From Alentia gelatinosa (lineage: Eukaryota; Annelida; Polychaeta; Phyllodocida; Polynoidae), in assembly GCA_950022655.1 (NCBI GenBank), contig OX465592.1, forward strand, positions 5,353,544-5,417,543: DNA of 64,000 nt, written 5' to 3'. Made by a program: the position numbers and the translations under genes. The notes below the pieces were generated by a model that saw nothing but the letters and a program-made list of their open reading frames with translations, had not been told where the DNA came from and did not search any database. Positions 26,701-41,700 of the stretch are shown piece by piece. The first letter of the stretch is position 1. Every line of letters starts with the position of its first letter.

Positions 26701-29700
26701 GTATACTCTTAATGCTGGGTACCAACTAACAATATACTCTTATTGCCGGGTACCAGCTAACAGTATACTCTTAATGCTGGGTACCAGCTAACAGTATACT
26801 CTTAATGCTAGGTACCAGCTAATAGTATACTCTTAATGCTGGGTACCAGCTAATAGTATACTCTTAATGCTGGGTACCAGCTAATAGTATACTCTTATTG
26901 CCGGGTACCAGCTAACAGTATACTCTTACCATCGGGTACCAGCTAACAGTATAATCGTAATGCTGGGCACCAGCTAACAGTATACTCTTAATGCTGGGTA
27001 CCAGCTAATAGTGTACAACATAAAACAGAGTGAAGAACAGTTAGACACCTTTCCTGAATTAACCCTGGAGTGTTACGGTCTACTCTAGCATTAAGCTGTG
27101 TGTTAAGAACTCTGGGTTACCCCACTGACTACCTAAGAGTAAGAGCATGTGCCCATCTACTTTATCCCAGGGCATGAAAATAGAAATATTAAGTATTATT
27201 TCTTCACTGATAACTTAAGCGTGGTCCCTCTATTACATCGCTGTATTCCTTCGGGGTGCCTGTTGTTGGAAGTCTGACGTGGCGCGACGGCTGCTCAGAC
27301 TTCACTTCGCGAACCACCACTGACAGCGTGCTGGTGAAAGCGCGAATGTCAGTCAGCACTGAGAGTGCAATACAACTTTAGTAGAACTGTGATCACCAGA
27401 CTTTTGGGTGGATTATTTTCCTCTTTTCTGCCTGGCTTAGTTATCTGTCTCTGAATACTGACCTGCACGCCTCATAGCGACCAACATCTACCACTCAACC
27501 CTCCTCCAACAAACAACTCACTTTCAGAAACACGGGCAATTTCTGAAGCCTTCAAGTGAATTTTCTTCTCGTGAATAATCTGGAAGTGTTATGTCCATTA
27601 TAAATGTCATATAGGTTGAAGATATTGTGTAATAACGAGTTCAATATAAAGGCTTCATAAACACATGTCAAATAATCTGTCCTAGATATTGACATTCACT
27701 TCCTTGAAAACATTTCCACTTTTTACGAGGCTTTTAAAAAAGCAACTTTTTTATTTTGTGAGAATATATGAAATAAGGCGTTGGATGGAATCCGTTCTTT
27801 GATCGCACGTTACTTATATTTACTATAAGATGTTCGGGTAAAGTTAACACTTTATTGCAATCCTGTTTTACTTTAGTAAGAATTCTTCTGATTTGACTAT
27901 TGAGACTTGTCGCTCGTCTTGTAAGTTTGAAGCCGACACCCTGACCTCTGTAAACGAACCGAGCTGGTGTTGCTGTTTCAGGATCAGAACAACCCGTTCA
28001 GCGAGTCTTTCCAGCAGCGCGAACATTTGGAGAAACTGCGACAACAGGAACAGCAGCGAATCCAGCTGCAGCAGCAGATCGAACAGCAGCGTGCGCTCGC
28101 CAAGATCGAACAGGAGCAGCAGGCCGCAGCAGCTGCAGCCGCAGCAGCTGCAGGCGAGGTGGGCCCCAAGGTGGATGTCAGTACCGACCGGTTGCAGATG
28201 CTGCTGCACAGTCAGCAGCAGCAGCAGCAGCAGCAGCCCGGCATGACAGGCCCGGCCCAGCATCCCTTCCAGCGCTTCCCGCATGATGGTGGTCACGGCC
28301 CGCCAAGGTTCCCACCAAATTTCCACAATAATCAGCAGCGCTTCCCAGGTCAGTGCCTTAAGCAAGTTTACTCTATTTCATCAAATCCACCTTTTTATGA
28401 CTTGTATGCTTTATCCTTGCGTAGAACAAAACTGGTATTTATAGAGCCTCTTTCACACCAATAAAACAATGGTTTGAACCTTCCCACAGACCCTGAGCCC
28501 CAAGCCATGGCCAAAAATCATGTTTTCTGTCTGTCTGAGGGAGCAAGTTCCACGTTAGAAATATTTCCACTTTTTTTCTGACCCCAACTGACATCCCTCG
28601 CCAATGAGAAGTGTTGGCTAGCCGGATTTCTCTGATCCGACAAATCTGTTGGATTAGTGAGAATCGGACATTCTCAGTCATTATTCGCATATAAGGTTTG
28701 CCGGACTTGGCCCACAGTTTATATTGTGGCATGCAGTGTGCATATCTTTTTTGCAATTAAATGATATTTCTTGCGTCTAACTCCCTGTATACATCCGCAG
28801 GTGGACGGTTCCCGGGTGACCACATGACTGGGGTCCGCATGCCTCGAGGACAGATGACACCAACCGGGGACGGGCCACAGCTACGGCCGGGCTGCCCGCA
28901 GGAGGGCATGGTGCCCATGTTCCCGCACATGCGCCCTCCTCGTCACGAGCTGGGCATGACACGTCCTCCCGGAACTCAACACATGCAGCAAGGTGAGTGA
29001 ATGCTCGGTGACGGTACCCAAATATCACATCTACAAACATGAGGCAATATGACCCTGGCCGAGGCGACGGCATTAAACCCAGCAGACATAGGCACACACG
29101 TGACATGAAACAGGATTACAATAAAACACATGGTGAATTGCCACTCGTTAGTTGCCCCTCACCTACTCAGTGATTAGTTTACTGCTCAATGGTGATCAGT
29201 GTAAAGCCACTTCAAACAATAAGTCTAATTGAACAAATTGGATTTTAAACTATCCATACAAATAAAACAAATTTAAAACAATGAGGTGTAAAAGCACTCG
29301 TAACATAAAAAAAAGTAGGCCTGTGGTATGATTGCACTAGGGTAGAAACCAACAAAAGTAAACAATAGATAGCATTTTTAAGTTTGGATTTTTTTTAATC
29401 TAAGAAAAAAATTTAATGAAAAATTCCCATTCTGAATGAGTATTTTACAATTGATGTATAAAACAAAATGATTTCTGACAAAGGCATATATGACAAGTAT
29501 TGATAATGGATACAGAAAATAGCACCCATACAGAATTTTTTCGACACAAATCTTAAATGTTTCCTGCTAATGAGAATAGGATAGTTTTAATAAGAATCAT
29601 AATTTTTTTTGTCCACTGGCCTTGAGTGGCGTAGATATTGATTTCATTTACATAATGTCCTTTATGAAAAAAATACATATAATCTGTGAGATTTCACACC

Positions 29701-32700
29701 AAACTGAATATCTCGGCTTCATAAACACGGAACTGTAAAAGGGCCACAGAACCACATGTTTCTCTACCACTGTATTGCATCACACTTGACTTTACCTGTT
29801 TACATCTTGGTGTGTTCGTCTTGGGTCCCCAAGCTGAGGTGTATGATTAGTGTTTCGACATGAGGCAAATAAACTAACGAGGTTGTATGAGCACCTGTTC
29901 GTTGAACAAACTAAGGTACACACACATTCTGCTTACTGCGGTGACCGACTTTATATATGTCTGCAACGTGTGTTGATGCACAGCACTGGTGAAAATACAG
30001 ATTACCAACAACTGTCAAAACTGATTTTATGGTTTCCTGATGAACTTTCGCATGAAAAATACACCAGATAAAAATGTGTCTTGGACCATCCGTTTCTGCC
30101 AACACAGCAGACCATACTGTGTAGCCTATTAGACATTGTCACTTTATCCCGTTATAATTCTCACCGATCCGATGGTCGTTTATAATTGGCTACAGTCAGT
30201 AACAATCTTTTCGATGTATGATACCCTCATATCGTGACCCGTTTGGCATCAACATGTGCCGCTACAGGCCAGGCGGTGGGCTGTGGTAACTCGGCAAGTG
30301 GCAGTCATATTCCACATATGAATAATGTCTGATGGTCATCGTGGGGGCAATAAAATCGGGTCGGTGAAGTGTATACCTCAGAAAGATTGTCACTAATCTG
30401 ACAAATTCATAGGATTAGAGCATATCAACGTATCAATGTCTTATAGGCTCAAAAATAGTGCAGACACGCCCAGTAGTGTAACGGCCTTCGTAGGTCAGAC
30501 CAACCTCTTAGATGGTATCCATGCACTAATCCTTTACTCTCTGGGAGATATTTATGTTTCGGCATCACTGCGAGGTCAGTGCTTGGCTCTGACAGACCGG
30601 CTTCGGGTTTGTCGCATTGCATTGAGGCGCCGACACAACTTTTCAATGCAGGCTTCCCTTCTAACCACGACACCCCGGGGTACGACTTGTCCCCGTCCCT
30701 GCCACCTGACGTCTTTATGCCTAACTATGCCACCACCACCACCTCCACCACCTCTGACTCTACCACCACCACCACCACCACCACCTCCACTGAGCCTGAG
30801 CCTAAGCCTAAAAAGAAGAGGAAGCGGCGGAAGAAGGCTGAGATTGAGGCTGCCCGGGCGGCGGCGGCGGCGGCGGGCGGCAAGGCGGTTGGCGGCAAGG
30901 CGGCGGGCGGCAAGAAGCGGCAAGCGGCGGGCGAGGAGGCGGGCGCACTGCCGCCAGGTGTGTCACCATAGTGAAGAGCTGCTTGGTGCTGTCTGCCTAA
31001 CTCTCCAACCCGTTACTGCCTAACTCTACTCTCACCGCTCCTCCTCCTCCTCCTACTGCCCAGTTCCCCCGTTGTTTTTACTCACACTCCTCGTAACGTG
31101 CTCCAGAGTGGGGCTCAACATGTGTTCGGCACGAGTTCAGCGCGCTGCCAGTCTGTGTACGCTCGTGGGGTGTACGCGTTTGGCAGTCCAGACTTACACA
31201 CGAATAGCTTTCGAAAGGAGAAATTCCCCATTATGCCAAGCATGCAATGTGCCCATAACTGTTCAGCATATCCTGCTGAACTGTCAATGGTACAGGAAAA
31301 TAGAAGAAAGTACTTAAAATAGATAGTAACAAAATGAAAATGTTGTTTGAGACTATTCCAAAAAAAGATATAATCATTTTAGTGGATATTCTCATAGATT
31401 GTTTATAAAATATTTGGAAACATTGAAAATATGGACTGAAATAAGTCAACAAAGGTGAAAAGCTTAAATCTTTGATGGTCCCTATGTATCCTCCGGATGT
31501 TAAATCATAAAAGTATCCAGTATGCATTCTGCCTACGTTCTGTTCGCATTCAGCCTGTGTCCTGTACGCCTTCGGCATGCGTTCGGTACGCATTCGGCAC
31601 AGACATATCTCTTGACTAGTTCTAGTATCACTCTAAATAAGCAGAAGTGTATTCTAAACAGGGTCCAATTGTCTCTAAATAAACAGGTTTCTCTTAATTT
31701 CGCACTGATTTTCTGAAATAGTTTCCCCGCAGACCTGACTCGAGGCAGTTTCCGGTCTCGCAGGAAATACCCCGAATCCCCTCCGTCGACAAAGCGGAAG
31801 TTGTGTGCCCACAGAGTGGCCTGTACAGTTTGACTACTAATACTGACCGCTGTTTACCGTTAGATGCTGATGTTTCTGATTCCCCAGGAAAAGAAGTGTA
31901 ATAAGATCTAAAAGCTGTTATATTAGAAAACACCAAAACAAATATAAATAAACTCCTCATCATTATCATATATGGTCAGTGTGACTAGGATTTTCTCGTC
32001 TATTTTTGAAGTTGTATTTTTTTTGGTATTGTTGAATGATTTTTTTTTTCTTCGATCTATGCACTTCGCCACATTTTCAGATATTGAATAATTTTTTTCT
32101 GGAGGAAGAAAGGCGTTGGTGGTTTTACGTAGAGTCCTCTGAGATAACCTTTCTGTAGGTGTGCCACCATGTACATGCAAACACATTAATACACTTCTCA
32201 TACCCAGTGTTGAGTAACGGTTTCATTGACAGCTTCGTGCTGACTTTCCTGTTCAGTTTCTCAAGATTTTCATCGTAGTTTTTCCGGGGTTCCTCGTTTT
32301 TTTTGTGTGAATTTCCTAAAAGTGTCAGAATTTAGACACGACTCTGACACGTTTTGTTTAGTTGTCTAACACACCAAATTTTGATGTGATGTGAAGTAAC
32401 GATTAACCTACTGCTAAGGCCTTTGTAAATATCCACATAGGTTAAACATTCAAATAGCCGCAATTTTACTTTAAAAGATTTCCATGTTATTTTCAATAGT
32501 AGAACGACCTTTTAATTTTTGTATAATTAAAGAATATCCTGTGATATTTTATATTTGTCTCGTAACTTATTATTTTATCATCATTTTCTGTAGTTGATAA
32601 TCCATATTTACGCGCAAGCGGTCACTAGTTCTCATTGGAGAAGTTTATTTTCAGCTGAGCTTCATTCCACTAATTCCTGGGCTCTATTTCAGTGGCGGCT

Positions 32701-35700
32701 CAAAGTAAATTAGAATTTTTTTAGATTCTGCACAATTTTATTCTTGTCCATTTTTAATGTCAGTAATTTTCATTTTCTTTAAAAAGGCACGACTAAAATC
32801 TGTTTGATATTGAGAGTCGTTGGTTGAGCTCTTGTTTATAAGTTTCGTGGTGTTGTTTCAGTTCCTGGCGGTCAGCCTGGCTCCGTGGCGCAGTCTCCGG
32901 CTGGGCAGACACCCGCCCTCATGTCAGGCATGCGCAGTCCAGGGGTTAGCAGTGCTTCGGGCAGCGGCTTCCCACCGGGCGCAGGGACGCCCGGGACTCC
33001 AGGACCAAACCTACCCTGCGGCATGTCAGAGCTGGAGAAGCTGGTGAACATGCAGCCACAGGTGATGCCAGCCATCGTGACGCGCGGTCATGGCAATGGC
33101 ACGCCCATCACCACGCCGGCCAGCATCCACGAGATGGCGCGCCTCGTGGCAGCCGCAGCACCCGGTCAGCAGTCACCAGCACACGACGGACAACTGGACA
33201 TCAAACAGGAGTTCATGAAGAAAGGTATTTTATAATTCTTACCTACCCCAATATAAGTTTAGTTAGCTTAGTAGTTAAAATACTGGACTAGTAATCACAA
33301 AGTTGAGGGTTTGAATCCCAATACAGCCACTTTTTTGTTGTATCAAAGACTAGTCCTTCTCATACCATGTCCATGTATGCAGCCATGTATGCAGCCACAT
33401 TTCTCCTTCATCCCCAGCAGTGGTAGACTCACTGCTATATCAGAGGCCAGTCCTTCTCATACCATGTCTATGTTGCGGCCAAAAAGCTCTCACCTCAGTA
33501 AATGTGTAGGGGTGCGATTTCATCTCATAGATTTGATCACTGCCCTTGTGGCGTAAAACAAGGAATTCTAAACCTTGAGATTGTCGCGATATACTCTCCG
33601 GGGCCTCTTGACATTATACAAAGATGACTGTGTTTGACCGAGTCGTCATTCTGATTACAGACGAATCGACCACAGCGGTGTCGAGCGCGGAGGAGATGAA
33701 GGCCAACCAGAACGTGCTCCTCAAGCAGCTGCTCGCCAACCCCAAACCCTCGCAGCGGGGCGGGCAGGCCGTGCCTCCCATCATGCAACAGCAGTCCCCA
33801 CTAAGCCAAGGACCACAGGGACCACCGCCGCCCGCGCCACCACCTCCACAACCACTGCCATCACAGCCGCCGGTACACCCCAACGTTCCCATCTCACAGG
33901 GCATGGGTCTTCCTACAGAGCATCAGGCACAACAACAACTACAACAACAGCAACAACAACAGCAACAACATGCTCAACAACAAGCTCAACAACAACAGGC
34001 CCAGCAACAACAGGCACAACAACAACAGCAACAAGCGGCAGCAGCAGTAGCCGCAGCGCAGCAAGCCCATCAAAAACAAGCACAGCAACATCATCATCAA
34101 CAACAGCAACAACAGATGTATCAGCTGCAGCATATGGAGCAGAAGCCTACAACGCCAGACGTATCCACGCTTCAAAATATGCAGACAATGGTGAGTGTGA
34201 TTTTACTAGTTTATAAGCACCATCACCGATAAATTGTCGTAAATAGACACTGACTCTTGTATGTAAATATCAACGATGATAAGTTGTCATAAGTAGACAC
34301 TGACTCTTGTATGTAAATATCAACGATGATAAGTTGTCATAAGTAGACACTGACTCTTGTATGTAAACAACATCGCCGATAAGTTGTCATAAATAGACAC
34401 TAGCTTTTGTATGTAAACACCAACAATAATTTGGCATATTAAAATTGACACTGACTTTTGTATATAATCACCATCAATGATAAGTTGTCATAGATAAACA
34501 CTGACTCTGGTTTGTAAACACCATTGCCAATAAATTGTCATAAATAGACACTGGCTTTTGTATGTAAACACCATCAATGATAAGTTGTCATATTGAAATA
34601 GACACTGACATTTGTATATCAGCACCATCACCGATAAGTTGTCATAAATACACATTGACATTTGTATGTAAACACCATCAACGATAAGTTGTCATAAAGA
34701 GACACTGACTTTTATATGTATGTACCGTCACAGATATAAAGGTTATCAAGAACTTGTCTTTGTGTTTGTAGCTGGACCAGGAAGAACTGAGCACGAAACT
34801 GACCCCCGAACAGCAGCGCCAGCTTGAGCTCATCGATCGGATGCCACTTGTCATCGAGACGGAGGCCAATAAGGCGCAGGATGACTGTGACTTCAAGACA
34901 GCGGAGGAACGACTCGCAGCCAACCAGCAACTCGCAGGTCTTTATTTAATTCTCCACTACATTCTCTTAACACATTCTGTATTGCATTTCATACCTCATA
35001 TATGGTTGAAGAGTGTACAGTGAAACCATGTTGTGATTTTTTTTTATTAAGCAATATTGTGACACCCTGTCTAACACCAAGCTATGAAACAGAAGCTCTT
35101 GATATCTCATTCCGGTTCAAGATAATTGAGTCTCTCACCCCTAGTATGTTTTCACCATGGACTTAACTATGGGAACTCATACGCTACAGCTATGGAGTAT
35201 TGTAAAATAAAAAAAACCATATATATAGCCAAAGGGATATGATATCACAAATGTTAGCCTATCAGTCAGTGATAGGCGTGAGATTTATAAAATCTAAATC
35301 ACACTCGATCAGTAGCCACTGAAAATATGCCATGAGTTTTGGTTTGCTACGTAATCTTACACAGCTTTACTGTGCCAGATTACTCCACAACCAAAACTCG
35401 TGGCATATCTTCAGCGACTGCAAATCTAGATACCGTTCCTTCTTAGTATAAACAGTTTTACAACATGCTGATACAGTTATATTGTATCTTAGGAAGAATA
35501 CTCATACAGAAATAGGTTGAATGTCTTTCGTTCATTAAACCACCTCATGGTTTCTGTTTGTAGAAATGCGGCGTAATGAGTTGGACGCCTCGCGCCCTGT
35601 TGGCCCTGAGGGCAAGAAAGGCCGGCGGAACAAGAAGAAGAAGGATGGAGGCGAGGTGAAGGAGCCGCCTAAGAAGCGGCAACGCAAGGCAGGCTTTGGA

Positions 35701-38700
35701 GCGGGCGGAGGTGGGCTACTGCTGGCCTCGCCGCAGCGCGAAGACGCGCCTGAGGTCAGCATCGAGAGCATCATGGCTGCCCTCCGTCCCCTGCCCAGCC
35801 TGAAGCTGCAGGAGCCTGAAGTGGTTACTAACCATCTCATTTGTCCAATCATCGGACAGCCCACCAACAACGGTGAGAGTCCATAAACCACAAACTAATT
35901 AATCTCCTAATCATAATGTCAGAAAAAGGAGATGTATCGTGATATACACGCTTCGACTGTAAGCGATTCGTGGCTTCACTGCACAGATCTGCAGAATTTG
36001 GATATTTTGTAGGACTTTTTTGGGTACTTTTTGCAGCATTTATCAAGTCGTAGCCTGGATAGTCATTTATTACCATTGTCAGTCAAAAAAATTAAATATT
36101 TGTACATGATAACATACTGGGTCGTATATAAAGGCATATAGGTAGAGTTGGGTACTTTGTACTCATTGTGCAGTGCATAAATAACTAATATTAACGCGTG
36201 GGTTGATATTCACAGACGACACACAACTGAAAGGCACGTTCGGCTGCGGTATGCTCGAGGGTCTTCCAGACTACTACAACAGTCTGCCCTTCCAGACGTC
36301 GACTGCGCCTGCGCAGCTCACGCCTGGCCTGCCCTTCTCTCCACCAGGAGGCGCAGCGCCTGCCGCTACGGGGCGCCACCCACTGCTGCCCCCAACCCCA
36401 GGTGCCCTCCCAGGTACGTCATGCCTTCACCTCAGTATATTACTTTGTTTCTGGGTCTTTCATTGATCTTTTTGTATTTTACGCTTTGAAATCTATTTTC
36501 TGTGAGGCTTTTGCCACCTATAAAATGTATTCACTATTTTAGATTTGAAGGGTTCACCGAGGCAATGTATCCACTATTTCAGATTTGAAGGCATAACACA
36601 GGCTATACACTTTTAATGTTTACAGGAAATCGAGGGAGATTTTTGTCGGTAATGTGTATGTAGTATAATTTGTGGTTGTCTCTCATCAGACGACGTGCCT
36701 GTCTCAGACTCTGAGAAGCCGACAACGCCGCGCCCAGCTCCACCGACCCCGTCCTTCAGCCTGCCCTCTCCGCCACTCATCGAGTCGCGTACCGACTGCC
36801 TCTCCAGGTGAGTTGCCCAAAGTGCCCACAGAGACGTGTCATTCGGCTCAGTCCATAACACACGCAATCACAGTGTCGGGCTATTGTCTAAACCTGCCTT
36901 ACACTTCCCCAGTAGAAATGGCAGAGGGGCTTTGTATTATCTATTTTATACCGATGCTCATATCTCAATGGAGGATTCATTGTTATGATGCATGAGTAAA
37001 ATTGATATGTGCCAATCCTGTCAGTCAACCTCCTGTCAGTCAACCTCCTGTCAGTCAACCTCCTGTCACTCAACCTCCTGTCAGTCAACCTCCTGTCAGT
37101 CAACCTTTTGTCAGTCAACCTCCTGTCAGCGAACCTCCTGTCAGCGAACCTTCTGTCAGTCAACCTCCTGTCACTCATTCTCCTGTCAGTCGACCTCCTG
37201 TCAGTCAACCTCCTGTCAGTCAACCTCCTGTCAGTCAACCTCCTGTCAGTCAACCTCCTGTCAGTCAACCTCCTGTCAGTCAACCTCCTGTCAGTCAACC
37301 TCCTGTCAATCAACCTCCTGTCAACCTCCTGTCACTCAGACTCCTGTCAGTCAACCTCCCTTCAATCAACCTCCTGTTACTCAACTTCCTGTCACTCAAC
37401 CCCTTGTCAGGCAACTTCCTGTCAGCCTTTTCAGGCATGTGACCCGCAGAAGAAAGTTTCGGCCAAGTTCGTCGGCACTCAGAGGCAGGTCGGCCGGTTA
37501 GGACTTAAGCCCGCTTTACGTTCGACATGTTCAGCCATTAGTTCATTCGACGTGTTCTTGATGCATGTTGTGTTTCTGTTACACAGTTTCCTGGTTCAGT
37601 TCCCGTTCTTCCGGATATTGACCAATACTTCGTTCATGAATATGAAAGTGTTGACAAATAGAAAATGTTAATTTTCCATGAAAATACTATAATAATTTTA
37701 TCATACAAAGATTGCTGAATCAGAGACTGCAGAGATTCATGATGATTGTTACATAACCAGTTGTACACTCTGTTAAAAGTGAAAGTGATGTTAGCAGAGT
37801 TTAACTTTACAGTCAGCGAGAGGCACTCAGGGGTGTTGTTTACCAATTGTAATCACAATCCGATCAGAATTCTCCATTGTGTTGGGTCACCGAGACCCCA
37901 CATGTCCGCCCTGTGCCCAGGTGTTGTGTGTACGATGTGACATACATTCTCTCCTCTCATCAGTAAATACTGTGCCTTGTGGCTCCATTCATCAGATTAG
38001 GATGGCCTAGTTGGCGCTGTTTCAGTTGTGAGAGACGAATTTAGATATGAACATCACTTAATTGAGATATAAACATCAATCTGCATACTCTCTATTTCAG
38101 GACAAGTAACCAGTCACCGTCAACCATCGTGCCATCATCTTCACCCGAGTTGGAGGAGGAGGAAGAGGTCAAAGGTCGGCCCGACAACCTCTGCGGGCTT
38201 CGCTTCATTTCAGCTGAGCGTCTTACGTTAGAAGAACGGACTCGAGAATGTCGGTCACCAGAGATTCCACTTGTCTGCCCCGTGCCCATTAAAGGTGACC
38301 TACGACTTTATTCTCGTAAAAAGAGTTGTTTTGTGTATGACAAGACAGGCATATTCTTATGTTCACAATGATGTAATTATGGCTGTAACGTACATAGATG
38401 TATTTAGTTGTTAAATCTTGTACAGTATGGAGTTTACTGTACCTGTCGCCTTGTAAATGTAACTTTCAAACTCCAGATAGGCAGAGATGGCAGTTTTCCA
38501 ATTTTCCAAGAAAATCTTTGTTTTTATTTCCAGTTCATAAAACTCACCTTTCATAAATGATGGTTTGAATTGAGCTATATTCACACCCATAGAACAGTGG
38601 GTGAGATGGGTCAAAGATACTAACAAATTTTCTTCTTTCTAGCCTCCCCGCTCAAGATCAAGAAGGAGCTCAAAGGTGAAGAGGGTGACCTTGACACAGA

Positions 38701-41700
38701 TAAAGAGAATGTCAACGGTGACCTTGACCTTGCAAAACTGGGAGCAGACATTGCAGGCGATCCGCTCAAGATGAAGATGTCTGCTTTGACGAACGCTCTG
38801 TCCCGGCCTCTCAAAGATTCACAGAATGAGGTAGGTTTCGACACGTAGCCAGTTCTAGGAGGTGGGGAGTTAGCTTAGTGGTTTAGGCACTGGACTTGTA
38901 ATCCCAAGGTTGTAGGACTTTGTGGGTTCGTGTCCGACTGCAGCCACTCTTCTCCTTCATTCCCAGCAGTGGTAGATTTACTGTTATATCAAAGACCAAT
39001 CCTTCTCATATCTTGTCTATGTGGTGTGGGAACTAAAACAATTCTTGTGGGCAACTAAAACAATTCTGTAGTAGGGGCGAGATTTCTACAAAAATTCATT
39101 ACATAGATTTGATCACCACCCTTGTGGTGTAAAAGAACCTTGAGAAAGTCTGGTAAGAATCTGTAATAGTTAACTGGACGTTAAATCAAGCCAACCAACA
39201 AACCAACCAATCGCACTTCTAACCGTGTCAGTTGTCAGACCATCTGACTGCCCCATGGGCTCTGTCCTGGCCACTCAAACATTGTGCTAATGTCACACCA
39301 AAAATAGCAGATGATCTGTAACATGTTCGGTTTGTGTGTTTTCAGGTGTCGGTGACTCTGACTTTGTCGGCCGGTGCATCAGAGAACATCACTGGTGTCA
39401 TCTCGGCCATCGCAGACCTTCTGAAGATCGCTGTGCCTCCGCTCTACGAGATCAGCCGCAGTCCATCACCAGACAACTTCAAGGGCACCATCGTCAAACG
39501 TAAGTACACGCAGCGGGTTCTCCACCAGCGTTACGAAGGAGAAGCATGCGTAACCTGCATTTAAAGGCATATCAAACAATTTACCTTGATAATTAAAACT
39601 ATGTCATGTTCCCAAATGTTGAATATCATGATCTGAAAGTCATAGAACACAAACCTAAATTAAAAAAAATTGGGGTCACCCTGTTAGTTTTTGACCTAGA
39701 GATTGATATCATCCAGATTATAATAGACTATTAATTTATATAAAAAAAAAATTTTTTTTAAAGTTTATTTTTTTAAAGAGAAGAGGTTGTATTTCCGTTG
39801 TGGTGATTCTAACAGTGCGTATGTTACTCGTGTGTTACAGACAAGGAGGAGGCGGTGAACATCCAGTCTCTCATCAAATCCAAACCCAAGTTCTGCCGGC
39901 ACTGCGACAACGTGGTGCTCAACTCGGGCATCAAGAAGAAGACGTCGGAGATGCCTTTCCTCAACCGAGACGAATATGTAAGTCTTCGAGTTTCACTAGC
40001 ACCTGTGTGCCATACATGCAACACTCCGTTGAGTGTAAAATATCTTTTGCTTTATTACCCACCTTATACGGAGTCTCATACTAAACCTATGGAGCCTACT
40101 TCTGGAAAGCTGTACTCTCCTAGGACAATACGGCTATTTCGGCCACCTGATGGGCGTTACAGAAACCAATTAGTTACAAGATTTTGTCCTAATAATAAGT
40201 CGAAAGGTGAGTAATAAATACAACATTTGCATGATTTCAATCTGTGTGGCTGCATTCTCCTTGTATTTAATGCTACACAATACTCCTTGCTATTACTATG
40301 CGTCAACTACGCGGAGAATACGACCACGCAGATCCAAATCATGGTAATATTGTGTATATATTGTCAGGCCACAAAGAAGAGCAGGAAGAAATTCCTAAAG
40401 AATGCAACAGCAATGCGCGGTGTTTTCTATAACACTGGCAAAACAGAAATTATTTATTTATGTATTGCGTGTCTTATTATAATTACAGTTAAATATTCCT
40501 AGTAATGTTTCACATATAGATGTATGCTTTCAAACAAATGGAGTTTGTAACCTGACGCATGCGCCTAACATCCTCTCTTACGTCACTTGCAGCAATTCTT
40601 CCTGGAGGACGAAGACGTGACTTTCTGCAGTATGAACTGTTGTACGCAGTTTGCGATGACACACCGCTCCGCCACCGACGAGGCCAAGGTACGTCACGCC
40701 ATGACGCCAACTCGGACGTCACCAGGTGGCGCCTTCATTTTCGCACTGATTTTAGTTTGTTTTCGCAATCTAAGTCTTGGTTCTCTTTAAGTTAACCGGT
40801 GTATATTATCTATGCGGGGTGAACCCTTGCTTTGTTGTTTGAGTGTCGTTGGTTAGAGGTCTGGTGGAGGTTGGGGTGCACTGCGTCTAAAAACTGAATC
40901 GGCGTAATCCTGGTAATGATTAAAGAGGGTATGCGGTTTCATCCACATGGGGCTCATCAGGATCGTGAATTTTGGCGAACACAAAGCGTGCGGCAGTCAC
41001 TTACTCCCATCAAATAACAGACGTCTTGAGATGAATATGAATCTGAGAAGAATATAGTTAACATGATATAAAGGCCATGTCAGCTCTATTTCAAAGAAAA
41101 ATATCATCATGTTTCTGAAAGAGACAAATCTCTTTGATTGTTAATAAAATATTTGAAAACATTGAAGAGAATTGACTGAAATAAGTCTACGAAAGTGAAA
41201 AGCTTAAATCATTGATGGTCCCTATATAACCTCAGGATCCCCTGGGAAGTTTAACTACAAACGAACTCAGAAAGGCCAGAAATTCCATCAGAACAGCTGA
41301 AAATGCAGGCCCACGAAACCTAGGAAACCCTTTTTCAGGATCATTCTGTTATTTTCAAATCCCATGCATGAAAGAAAAAAATCCATTTCGGTACGCAGGC
41401 TTTTTGTGTTTCGTGATACCGCGCTGCCCGGTGATGGCGCTGCGGTGCGCCCCGAACCCGCTGACCTCCTAACCCATGCACGCACACTCTATATTCAGTT
41501 GCCTTACTGTGGTCTGTTGTGGTTTCATTTTGTGGCCCTTTTAATTTTGATTTTACTCCACATCTTCACATGCAGAAACAACTTTTTATCCAGGAGGTTG
41601 GGAGTCTGATCGACACGAAGACGGTGGACAAGGCGCCGGTGGAGAAGTCGCTGGTGCCGGCGGCGGCGGCGGCGCCCGTGGTCGCGTCGCCCCCGCCGCC

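Noticed and set aside
30436..31023. 195-codon + strand frame overlapping exon w25
   Set aside because: Wrong frame of the ACC/GCG-rich exon; the frame used by w25 carries the conserved basic block.
36888..37671. Open frames on both strands (DRRLT, SVNLL, CQSTS repeats)
   Set aside because: Product of the 15 bp CCTCCTGTCAGTCAA array in an intron.
38863..38945. A functional tRNA gene
   Set aside because: A- and B-box-like sequences are present but the cloverleaf does not close and the body continues as a SINE with related copies at 33257 and 44391.
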